64,000 bases of DNA from Puniceicoccales bacterium (GTDB taxonomy: Bacteria > Verrucomicrobiota > Verrucomicrobiia > Opitutales > UBA953). This document shows, one piece after another, positions 19,812 through 27,824 of this stretch; the stretch's first letter is position 1; each line of letters begins with the position of its first letter. A program made the position numbers and the translations under genes. The stretch covers positions 16,953 to 80,952 of the forward strand of contig JAIRPL010000052.1 in the NCBI GenBank assembly GCA_031256995.1, read 5' to 3'. The notes beneath the pieces were generated by a model, which did not search any database, was not told where the DNA came from, and saw only the letters and a list, made by a program, of their open reading frames with translations.

Positions 19812-21455
19812 TCAAATCTCCTCGTTTATGGCGGCGGCGGACGGCGCCTCCGCAGGCGAGGCGGGGATGTTGCCGATGATGTCGCCGGAGTCGATGGAGG
19901 GGCTGGCCAAGGCGGAGCCACGCCGGACCCGGCGCATCCGCTCCATCTCGCGCTGTCCCTCAAGGGTGTAGCGCGTGTAGGGGATGGCCTGCAGGCGCGC
20001 GGCAGGGATGGGCTTCCGGGTCTGTTCGCAGATTCCGTAAGTGCCGCGCCTCATGCGCTCGATGGCCTCATTGATTTCGGCGAGGAGGGTTTGCTCTCCG
20101 GAGAGAAGGTTCAGCGCGAAATCGCGCTCAAAGGATTCGGCGCCCGCATCACCAAGGTGCTGCCCGTATCCGGAGGAGGCCTCGTCGGCGGCATCGGCGC
20201 GTTTGATGGCGTGCTCGGTGTGGATGGAGAGGCCTTGCTGGCAACGGGTGCGCAAGGCGGTGAGCTGTTTGTAATAACGGAGCCACTTTGCGGGGATTTG
20301 CCGCTCCTCGTAGTCGGCCGAGTCCGCGCCGAAGGGATTGAAGCCGAGCAGGTCCTCGACGGAGGCGGTCCCCACGTCCCGTGTGCTTTGCATCGCGGCG
20401 CGGGCCGCAAGCTCGGCCTCGTGGCGTTTGGCCGCGCTCATCGGCCGGGGCTTTTCGTCGCCCGGGACGTAGATGTTGAGTTTCACGCCTTGGTGCGTGC
20501 GGATGTACTCGCGGACGTCATCCATCGTGAAATGGATGAACGGACGGGGCGTGATGCGCGAGGAAGGCGCCGGCACCGGGGCCTTGACTTCGGGAAGCGG
20601 CTCCTCCGGCACGGATGGCGACGGGGATTTCGTGGCGCCCTTCGGTTTCTTTTCGGCGGCTTTTGGATCGGGCGTGGAGGCGGCGCCAGCCTTGGGGGCG
20701 TTATTCCGGCCTTTGGCGGCAGCGGGACTGGCGGGGGCGGAAACCGGGGGTGCCTCTGCGGCTTTTCCGGCATTCTTGGCGGCCTTCGCGGGCTTTTTGG
20801 GCGCAACTTCCCTGACATCCGCCTGCTTTTTTGCGGGAGATTTTGCGGCAGGTGCGGCCTTCGTCGCCGCAGGCTTCGCCGGGGCTTGTTTTTTCCCGGT
20901 AACAACCGGGGTGGAAGTCCGCTCCTTTGCGGATGCCGCCGGGGGCGATTTTGGCGGCCTTGCCTTGGCGGAGGGAGTTGCAGGCTTGGACTTGGCGGTG
21001 TCCTTTGCGCCCGCCACCACGACGGCGCCAGCTTTTTCGAGGACTTTTGCGCTTGGCCGTGGCGGGGCCATTTTGGGAGATGGATTGGGAACCGTCTTGG
21101 CGGGGGCCGCTTTCCGGGGCGGAGATTTCAAGGCGCTTTTCTTGCCCGCCGCAGGCGCGGTCTCAGGGGTTTTCGTGGCATTATCCTGGGGGGGGCGTTT
21201 TGCGGATGGACGGGCGGGAGAGCGCGCTGGCGCCGCGTTGGCAGGGGCCGGAGCGGCCTTGGCGGACTTTGGGAGAGCCTTCACTGCCTGGGTTGCGGAA
21301 GAAGATCGGGGGGCGATGGCAACCTTGCTTCCCGCGACCTTCCCGGTGACCGCAGCGGCATCCGACGTTTTCTTGGCAGGCACTGGCGGAACGTTGGGAC
21401 GAGCTGTCTTTGCGGGGGTTTGACGGGGATTGCCGGCAGCTTTCTTCGTGCTCAT
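19812..21455 (-). CDS. TraR/DksA family protein with a long H1-like basic N-terminal tail
   Basis: About 547 residues in two parts. The first 300 or so are almost only Ala, Pro, Lys, Ser and Thr, with repeated AKP/AAPAK/SPAKK patterns like the C-terminal tail of eukaryotic histone H1, so this part is probably disordered and nucleic-acid binding. The last 247 contain a coiled-coil DksA/TraR-like region (YYKQLTALRTRCQQGLS to LLAEINEAIERMRRGTYG) followed by the zinc-finger position ICEQTRKPIPAARLQAIPYTRY. Only one of the four canonical zinc cysteines remains, so zinc binding is doubtful. DksA proteins bind the RNA polymerase secondary channel and act with ppGpp. By inference this one could bridge DNA and polymerase. 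The ATG at 21455 (MSTKKAAGN) was chosen; the frame stays open upstream without recognisable sequence. It precedes dus. Confidence 0.82.
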   Translation of the reverse strand: MSTKKAAGNPRQTPAKTARPNVPPVPAKKTSDAAAVTGKVAGSKVAIAPRSSSATQAVKALPKSAKAAPAPANAAPARSPARPSAKRPPQDNATKTPETAPAAGKKSALKSPPRKAAPAKTVPNPSPKMAPPRPSAKVLEKAGAVVVAGAKDTAKSKPATPSAKARPPKSPPAASAKERTSTPVVTGKKQAPAKPAATKAAPAAKSPAKKQADVREVAPKKPAKAAKNAGKAAEAPPVSAPASPAAAKGRNNAPKAGAASTPDPKAAEKKPKGATKSPSPSVPEEPLPEVKAPVPAPSSRITPRPFIHFTMDDVREYIRTHQGVKLNIYVPGDEKPRPMSAAKRHEAELAARAAMQSTRDVGTASVEDLLGFNPFGADSADYEERQIPAKWLRYYKQLTALRTRCQQGLSIHTEHAIKRADAADEASSGYGQHLGDAGAESFERDFALNLLSGEQTLLAEINEAIERMRRGTYGICEQTRKPIPAARLQAIPYTRYTLEGQREMERMRRVRRGSALASPSIDSGDIIGNIPASPAEAPSAAAINEEI

Positions 21456-21761
21456 TGATTCGTGTGGTTGAGGTTTCCTTTTACCCCTCCAAACTTCCCC
21501 GTTCCCCGCCCCCTCTTCAACAACAATTTGGGTTGCTGGCATGGGGTTACCGACATGTTCGCTCCCGGAATCAGGAGCCGGTGAATTGAGATTGGGAAGG
21601 GCGCCGCGCGCGGGATGCGCGGCCGGGCGGCCTTCATCTGCGCCTTGGCAAAGACACCGTGCGCCTGCCGCAACCGCCTTGGCGAGAACCCCATGCGCCT
21701 TCAAATCGAGAAAACGCGGCTGGATTGCGATGGACGACGCGCGCAACGCTGTGGCCGGCGG
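21456..21761. other. Intergenic region between rho and the TraR/DksA-like gene
   Basis: 306 bp between two genes on the minus strand. No RNA gene or strong hairpin was recognised. An open frame continues through part of it in the TraR/DksA reading frame but does not look like coding sequence. It presumably contains the promoter for the downstream pair. Confidence 0.3.
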
Positions 21762-24287
21762 TCACCTGCCGAGGGTGAGGAGGAATTCGATGTTGGTCTT
21801 GGTTTTCTTGATGCGCTGGATGAGCTGCTCCATCGCATCCGCCGAGGGGATGCCTTTCATCGCGCGGCGCAGGGCGTAGATTTTTTGAATCTCGTCGGGG
21901 TGGTAAAGGAGTTCCTCCTTGCGGGTTCCGCTGCGCTCAAAGCTGATGGCCGGGAAGATTCGTTTGTTGGCAAGGTCGCGGTCGAGGTCCAGCTCCATGT
22001 TCCCCGTTCCCTTGAACTCCTCAAAAATGACCTCATCCATTTTGCTGCCGGTCTCGACAAGGGCCGTGCCAAGGATGGTCAACGAGCCGCCTCCCTCAAT
22101 GTTCCGGGCGGAGCCAAAGAAGCGTTTGGGTTTGGAAAGCGCATTGGACTCAACGCCGCCGGAAAGGATTTTTCCGCTGCCGGGCTGAAGTGTGTTGTAG
22201 GCACGGGCGAGGCGGGTGATGGAATCGAGCAAAATGACGACGTGGCGCCCGGCCTCGACCATGCGCCGCGCACGCTCAATCACGATCTCCGCGGCATGGA
22301 CGTGGCTCTCGGCGTTCTCGTCAAAGGTGGAGCTTACGATCTCGGCCTGCCTGACCTGCCGCTTGAAATCGGTGACTTCCTCCGGGCGCTCATCCACGAG
22401 CAGGATGATGAGATGGGCCTGCGGGGTGTTCTTGAGGACGGCATTGGCGATGCCCTGCAAAAGGACGGTTTTGCCCGTGCGGGGCGGGGCGACGATGAGG
22501 CCGCGCTGGCCAAGGCCGACGGGGCACAGGAGATCCACGCAGCGCATGGAAAGGTTGTCCCATGTGGCCGTGGCCTGGTCGGTCTCCAGAAAAATGCGCT
22601 GGGTGGGGTAATAGGGGGTGAGTTCGGAGAACGGGAGCCACTGGGCGGCAACCTCCGGCTCGTTGTCCATGACCTTGTCCACGCGCACGACAATGGGGGC
22701 GGTCTCGCCCTCGCGCGGCGCGGCGGCAAGGACTCGCACCTCATGCCCGCGCTGGAGGCCATGGCGTTTGATCAGCTGGCGCGGAATGAATGCGGAAAGC
22801 TCCTTCACGCGATAGTCGTCGTGAAGGTAGAGAAGGAGGCCGTTGCCATTTTCGAGGATCTCGACGGTCCCCGTGATGAAAATCGGGCGCTTGGCGGCAG
22901 GCGCCGCAGCGAGGATAAGGCCGAGCATCCCCCGGCGCGGTGGCGTGCGCTGCCAGACGCAGCCAAGGGATTTCGCAAACTGCGCGAGATCGTTGGCGCC
23001 AAGGGCGTATGCCGCGTTGAAGTCAAGTGGCTCCCCGGGCAATGCGGCGACGGCAAGCATGGCCTCGAGGCCGTCGGGCGTGTTGAGTGTCTCGTAGTCA
23101 AATGCCGCGCCGAGATTCACCGGGGCCTCGTCAACCGACTCGCCAAGGGTGATGTTGCCCCACTGGCGCCCCGGCTGGGGTTTTCCCGGCGGCAGCCTGC
23201 CCTTGGCATGTTTTTGCTGCGATTGCTGCTGGGGCGCGGGGCCGGAAAATGGCTGCGGCCTTCCCCTTCCATGCTGTTGCGACGGATTCGCTCCACCGCC
23301 GCCCTGCCGCGGCTGTTGCTGAAAAGATTTTTGGGGGGCGTTGCCGCCGTTTTGGGACTGCGATTGCTGGGGATGGCGGCCTGCCAATGGCGAAACAGGA
23401 CCGGATGCCGGGACGCCAAAGGCCTGGCCTTCACCGCGCTCGGATTGCGACCGCGCATCCGGCCCGCGCGCGGGGACGGCCTGCGGAAAGGCATCTCCGG
23501 CGGGAGGAGACAGGGGCCGAGAAAACGACGTTCTGGCGGACACGCCAGCCTCCGGCGCGCCAACAGTCTCCGGCGCGTCAGGGGAAAACGAGAAACAGTC
23601 GCCATCTGAAATCCGGGCGAGGTCGGCGGCGGTGGCATGCTCGGCATCGTCTCCCGTGCCAGTCGCGGACAGCGCATCCGGCACAGGGGGCGAAAACCTG
23701 TCGGAGGAGGAGACCGGCGCGGGAACGGGCCGCTCCACAGCCTGGGATCTGACGTCGGAGCCTTCCGCCAAGGCCACCGGAGCGGCCAAGGTTGACGGAG
23801 CGGCAGGGGCCGTGCCGCGAAATTGCTCAATGATTTTTTGCGGATCAAACACAACGGCATCCCCCGCGCGCCGGTCGCTAGTGGTGTCAGAGGATCCGCT
23901 TTCCCCCGCGATCTCAAACACTGGAAGCCGGACAACCTCCGGCGGGGAAAGGCGGGCGGCGGCCGTGTCGAGAACCCCGGATTGCGCCTCGGGAGCTGGC
24001 GGCGAGGCGGACACCGCCGGGGATGCCGCGGAGACGGCGGGCATGGCGGGGACGTAAACGCTGGCGGAAGAAGGCGCAACACCCCCGGCAGGCCCCATCG
24101 CGGATTCCGCGTCGGAAGAACTGGCGTCCTCGCGATCGGGGCGCTCGATCCCATCCGCCGCGCCTCCCCCAAGTGTTGGATCGACCCGGACCTTGCGTGG
24201 ACGCCCGCGTTTCCTCGGAGCTTGGGACGCAGAGACATCGGCGCTGCTGTCGGCGTACGGAATACCCATTGTGGTGTCGTCTGACAT
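21762..24287 (-). CDS. rho: Transcription termination factor Rho with extended N-terminus
   Basis: Hexameric RNA-dependent ATPase that ends transcription. The C-terminal 440 residues or so are a complete Rho: an N-terminal helical part ([14 protein letters not shown]), an OB-fold RNA-binding domain ([13 protein letters not shown] to [15 protein letters not shown]), then the ATPase with Walker [13 protein letters not shown] near residues 595-606, [29 protein letters not shown], and the Q/R-loop segments [14 protein letters not shown] and [11 protein letters not shown]. The first 400 residues are low complexity, rich in Pro, Ala, Ser, Gln and Gly, and begin with an AT-hook-like KRGRPRKVR (about residues 23-32). 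Long disordered insertions in Rho are known in some phyla and can alter RNA binding or phase behaviour. The ATG at 24287 (MSDDTTMG) was chosen; the open frame upstream is not Rho-like. Confidence 0.95.
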   Translation of the reverse strand: MSDDTTMGIPYADSSADVSASQAPRKRGRPRKVRVDPTLGGGAADGIERPDREDASSSDAESAMGPAGGVAPSSASVYVPAMPAVSAASPAVSASPPAPEAQSGVLDTAAARLSPPEVVRLPVFEIAGESGSSDTTSDRRAGDAVVFDPQKIIEQFRGTAPAAPSTLAAPVALAEGSDVRSQAVERPVPAPVSSSDRFSPPVPDALSATGTGDDAEHATAADLARISDGDCFSFSPDAPETVGAPEAGVSARTSFSRPLSPPAGDAFPQAVPARGPDARSQSERGEGQAFGVPASGPVSPLAGRHPQQSQSQNGGNAPQKSFQQQPRQGGGGANPSQQHGRGRPQPFSGPAPQQQSQQKHAKGRLPPGKPQPGRQWGNITLGESVDEAPVNLGAAFDYETLNTPDGLEAMLAVAALPGEPLDFNAAYALGANDLAQFAKSLGCVWQRTPPRRGMLGLILAAAPAAKRPIFITGTVEILENGNGLLLYLHDDYRVKELSAFIPRQLIKRHGLQRGHEVRVLAAAPREGETAPIVVRVDKVMDNEPEVAAQWLPFSELTPYYPTQRIFLETDQATATWDNLSMRCVDLLCPVGLGQRGLIVAPPRTGKTVLLQGIANAVLKNTPQAHLIILLVDERPEEVTDFKRQVRQAEIVSSTFDENAESHVHAAEIVIERARRMVEAGRHVVILLDSITRLARAYNTLQPGSGKILSGGVESNALSKPKRFFGSARNIEGGGSLTILGTALVETGSKMDEVIFEEFKGTGNMELDLDRDLANKRIFPAISFERSGTRKEELLYHPDEIQKIYALRRAMKGIPSADAMEQLIQRIKKTKTNIEFLLTLGR

Positions 24288-25400
24288 ATGGTGAAAATTG
24301 ACGGAAAGAGACGAGAAATGGCCCTCAGGCTTGCAGGGCTGGAAGATGCCCGCACAGGAAAAACAATCCCGCACGCCAAAGACTCTCTTCAAAGGACATG
24401 AGTCCGCAGGCATGCGGCTCTGCAAAACATTTTCCAAATGCCCGGCAGAGTCGCTGGCAAAACGCAGCGGAGGGAGCCAAGGCATCCAGCGCATGTCAAT
24501 CCAGTTCGCCCGGAAAAAATCGCATCAAGGGGGGGGCTTGGAGGGTTCAAGCTGCCGCCGTGGAATCTGAAAAGCCCCCGTGCGCGGTGTCGCAAGAAAG
24601 GCGGAGGCGTCCGGGCAGACCGCTGCCGCCCCGTCCCTGTCGCGTGGCTGCGGGGTTGCGGCGATGCCCGGCGGGGCGAAATATCCGGACACTTTCCGCG
24701 AGGCATTGCAGCTTGGCGCGACAAAGGCCGATGTGGAAAGCATCGCCGCGACGGAGCATTTCCTTTCGGCGGTCGCCGATGCTTCCGGTCTTACGGTCCA
24801 GGCCATGGCAGGGCAGGGGACCATGGGACGTTTGAGGCGCTTGGGCGCATCCGCCGCGCCTGCCCGGAGAAGGATCGCGTTGCCGCTGGGTCTGCCGTGG
24901 TTGAGGCGGCCGGGGAGCTTCTTGGGCGCCGGCGAAAGGGTACACCCTTCGGACGGCCCCGTTGATGACGCGAATGGCCTTGGTGCCGTGCCGCCTGCCA
25001 GCCCGGGTGACGATGAAGTGGATTTGGGGCGGGATCCCGTGCCATGGATGATTCAGCCGGAGCTGCCGGGGCGGGCAAATGGCTGTGCCGTTCCGTCGCA
25101 TGGTCTGGATGCCGGGGGTGCTGGATTCCGTCGCCGGTGAACTCGGAGTGGATCTTGCGGGGCTGGATTTCCCACTCGCTCCACCGGTTGTGCCGCCGCC
25201 AGCGCCAGTCGGGCTGGTTGACACCGCGCCGAGGACCCCGTCAGGTTCCCCGCAAAAAAACCATCCTTTTCGGACGTTTTTCGCGCCAGCCCGGGATGCG
25301 TGTTGCGCGCGAAGAATCTGGCGCCGCGCTGATCGAGGGATGATGGCTCTTGGTATGTTGCTTTCAGTCCGCGCCTTCACGCAAGGCGATGTGCGATGAA

Positions 25401-25440
25401 ATGAAGTTACGGGGAAGAAAATGGAGTTGCGGGGAAGAAA
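25401..25440. repeat. Two-copy 20-bp tandem repeat
   Basis: Positions 25401-25420 and 25421-25440 are adjacent 20-bp units that differ at two positions (A to G changes at unit positions 4 and 9), each ending in GGGGAAGAAA. They sit directly before the first GTTTCAA element. Confidence 0.75.
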
Positions 25441-25443
25441 AAA

Positions 25444-25609
25444 GTTTCAATCCGCGTCCTGCGTTTTTTACGAAAGGTGACGCCCTGTTCACGCCGGGAT
25501 GGGGTGATTTTCTTATTGGGTTTCAAGTCGAGACTTGCGTTTGCGAACGAGGCTTTCCCTTTTGGGAAAGTCCTGAATTTCATGCAGTTTCAATCCGTGT
25601 TTTTTGAGT
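25444..25609. repeat. Three spaced imperfect GTTTCAA repeats
   Basis: GTTTCAAtccgcgtcctgcg starts at 25444, a related element at 25520 (GTTTCAAgtcgagacttgcg) and another at 25587 (GTTTCAAtccgtg). The spacing is 76 and 67 bp. The first two share about 19 of 23 positions and the first and third share about 14 of 17. The 5' end resembles the end of some type I CRISPR repeats (GTTTCAATCC), but copies are imperfect and no cas gene is present. This could be a remnant or chance. Confidence 0.35.
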
Positions 25610-26155
25610 GCACAACTCTTTTGCATGGATGTTGTTCCGCAACCTCAGCGGCGGATGTTGTTGCAGGGAAGTTGGTTTCTTTGTTTCTGCCCCATCGCGC
25701 GCGGGATCTTCGTTTGGCGTGAAAGCGCCGGGAGCGGCTTGCAAGCAGTCATCCTGCCGAAAAACGGAGTTTCCTGTGCCCGCAGGCCCATTATCGCCAC
25801 AAATTGCGACACGGGATTGTAAACTTGAAACGCAAAAGGCTGGCGCGCGGTCTCCGTATGCTTGCTTAAAAACACCGGTCCGCCATCTTGCAATTTTCAC
25901 GACCGTTGTCTCAATTTTTTTACTTACAATCTTGTGGCGGCAGCACATGGGAAAGAGTAATCCGCATGGGTTTTCCGGGCGATGCGCGAAAGGATTTGAC
26001 TCATCCATTTCGTGTCATTACAGAAGGCACTTCTTATGTTTATGCTTCCTCGTGTTCATCGCATGCGCGCGTGTGCCCGTGCCATTATGAGGTCCTGCCA
26101 TGCGATCCCGTGTTTGTCGTAAAAATCCGGCATCTTTCCTTCTTTCCCTTGCGCC

Positions 26156-26932
26156 ATGTTTTTGCAAACCATCCGCCGTTACGCGGACATCATTCTCTAT
26201 CGGACCATTGCCGGCATAAAATCCGAAAGCCGCCAGCGTTATCTCGGATACCTCTGGTTCTTCCTTGAGCCGCTTCTTTCGACCTCGGTTTTCTATGTCG
26301 CGTATTCCCAAATCACGGGTTCCCGGGGGCCAGACTCCGTTTTGATGATCTTGATTGGCGCTCTTCTTTGGCAATGGTTTGAGGGGGCGATCATGGCGGG
26401 CGCCAACTCCATCAAATCCAAATTCCACGTCCTCAACCAGTGCAATCTTCCCAAGTTTCTCTTTCCGCTCGTCTCCATTGCGGTCCACACGTGGAAATTC
26501 CTTTGTGTTTCCGTCGTCATTTTTCTTCTGGCGTTTTTCATCGGTCATCCGCCGAACATCCACTGGCTGTATCTTCCCCTTTTCTTTGTCCTCCAGCTTC
26601 TTTTGATCATCAGCATCTCCCTTCCCATATCCATCGGCGTGACACTCTGGGCGGATCTCCAGATTGTTGTCTCGTCGGTGTTTCGCATTTTCTTCTTCAT
26701 CTCGGGGATTTTCTTTGATTCGAGGCAGATTCCGGAGAATCTCCGCGAGTATTTCTACTATAATCCGATGGCCGTCTTCATTGATGCCGGCCGCGCCATC
26801 CTTCTTCGCAATGAGGCGCCCGCCTTGGAGCAACTGGAGATTGCCATCATCGTCACACTCCTGCTCTTCGTGACAGCCTTTTTTCTGCACGGCTATTACG
26901 ACAAAAAAATTCTCAAACTCATAAACGCTTAA
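26156..26932 (+). CDS. ABC-2 type polysaccharide exporter permease (Wzm-like)
   Basis: Inner-membrane subunit of a polysaccharide or lipid-linked glycan exporter. The 258 residues carry about six hydrophobic helices, and the N-terminal amphipathic start (YADIILYRTIAGIKSESRQRYLGYLWFFLEPLL) is the hallmark of the Wzm/TagG/KpsM ABC-2 family, with the conserved LGYLWxxLEP. Later segments include ISISLPISIGVTLWADLQIVV and YYNPMAVFIDAGRAILL, matching the family's NPxxxxxxxxR end. It starts with ATG 26156, without an SD sequence, after a long non-coding region. The ATPase partner starts 3 bp after its stop, so the pair forms one operon. No glycosyltransferase genes are in the window, so the exported glycan is unknown. 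Confidence 0.88.
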   Translation: MFLQTIRRYADIILYRTIAGIKSESRQRYLGYLWFFLEPLLSTSVFYVAYSQITGSRGPDSVLMILIGALLWQWFEGAIMAGANSIKSKFHVLNQCNLPKFLFPLVSIAVHTWKFLCVSVVIFLLAFFIGHPPNIHWLYLPLFFVLQLLLIISISLPISIGVTLWADLQIVVSSVFRIFFFISGIFFDSRQIPENLREYFYYNPMAVFIDAGRAILLRNEAPALEQLEIAIIVTLLLFVTAFFLHGYYDKKILKLINA

Positions 26933-26935
26933 GCA

Positions 26936-27658
26936 ATGTCCGAAAACACGCCTGTCATATCTTTGAACGACGCCGGAATTTGTTATCGCCCGCTCCGGGG
27001 TTTTTTCAACAAGAAGGCCAAGGATATCTGGGCTTTGCGTCATCTCACCCTCGATATCCGCAATGGGGAGAAACTGGGCATTTTGGGAAGAAATGGTTGC
27101 GGGAAAAGCACTTTGATGCGTCTTTTGGCAAGGATTTATTCCCCTGACGAAGGCCGGATCATTTATCACCAAAAAGATGTCCATGTGGAGCTTCTCTCCC
27201 TTGGCATTGGTTTTGAGGGCAATCTCACAGGGCGGGAGAATGCCGTTCTCAGCGGGATGCTCATGGGCAAGACACGCAAATACATGCTCGGCCGGCTTGC
27301 GACGATCCAGGATTTCTCCGGCCTTGGGGATTTCTTTGATTATCCGGTTTACACCTATTCCTCCGGCATGAATGTCCGGCTTGGATTTTCCATCGCGATG
27401 GAGACGAATCCAGATGTTCTTCTTGTGGATGAGGTTCTTGGCGTTGGCGACCAGGTGTTCATGAAGAAATCCACGGATGCGTTGAGGGAGAAATTCCAAG
27501 GCAACCACACGGTCGTGCTCATCAGTCATTTCCCCGATCAAATCCGGCAACTCTGCACCCGCGCAGTCTGGCTGGAACGGGGAAAAATCCTCGCGGAGGG
27601 CGAACCGGGCGAGGTGAGCAAATATTATCGCGAGAACGTCCACAAATACACCCAATGA
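26936..27658 (+). CDS. Polysaccharide ABC exporter ATP-binding protein (Wzt/TagH-like)
   Basis: ATPase subunit that powers the permease encoded just upstream. Walker A GRNGCGKST lies at residues 51-59, the Wzt/TagH-type signature YSSGMNVRLGFSIAM follows, then Walker B DVLLVDEVLGVGDQVF and the switch His in VLISHFPDQI. The 240 residues end soon after the nucleotide-binding domain. There is no C-terminal carbohydrate-binding domain as in Wzt of E. coli O9a, so export is more like the KpsMT/TagGH type, where chain-end recognition is not done by this subunit. A perfect 7-bp stem-loop overlaps its stop codon. Confidence 0.88.
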   Translation: MSENTPVISLNDAGICYRPLRGFFNKKAKDIWALRHLTLDIRNGEKLGILGRNGCGKSTLMRLLARIYSPDEGRIIYHQKDVHVELLSLGIGFEGNLTGRENAVLSGMLMGKTRKYMLGRLATIQDFSGLGDFFDYPVYTYSSGMNVRLGFSIAMETNPDVLLVDEVLGVGDQVFMKKSTDALREKFQGNHTVVLISHFPDQIRQLCTRAVWLERGKILAEGEPGEVSKYYRENVHKYTQ

Positions 27659-27670
27659 CCCCATCATTGG
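27652..27670 (+). other. Stem-loop over the exporter ATPase stop codon
   Basis: CCAATGA (27652-27658) pairs perfectly with TCATTGG (27664-27670) around the loop CCCCA. The TGA stop is inside the stem. No T-run follows, so it is more likely an mRNA 3'-end or processing structure than a terminator. Confidence 0.45.
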
Positions 27671-27824
27671 AACAATGTCTGTCGCGTCCGCGGGGTTCTT
27701 CTGCTGGCGTGTCCCTCGGCGATTTTCTTTCTGGAAAAAATCGCCGCATCCGCGTCTTTTTGCCAAAGCCATGAGTCCATGCTTTGTTTTTGATGCGCGG
27801 GCTGGCAATTTGGGTGTCCTTGGG

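Larger units (their letters stand above)
24288..26155. other. Long gene-poor region between rho and the exporter genes
   Basis: About 1.9 kb with no recognised gene. From 24664 to 24827 one frame reads like protein (MPGGAKYPDTFREALQLGAT and on), and from 24828 to 24965 another frame does (TFEALGRIRRACPEKDRVAA and on, then a stop). Joining them needs a single-base indel near 24828, so this may be a frameshifted or decayed small gene of unknown family. A third frame at 25079-25256 also looks partly coding. The part from 25380 on is AT-richer and holds the short repeats listed separately. The rho promoter should lie at the left and the exporter promoter at the right; TTGACT at 25996-26001 followed after 17 bp by TACAGA is a weak candidate. 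Confidence 0.4.

Noticed and set aside
25444..25609. A true CRISPR array
   Set aside because: Only three imperfect short elements with uneven spacing and no cas genes, so it is reported only as repeats.
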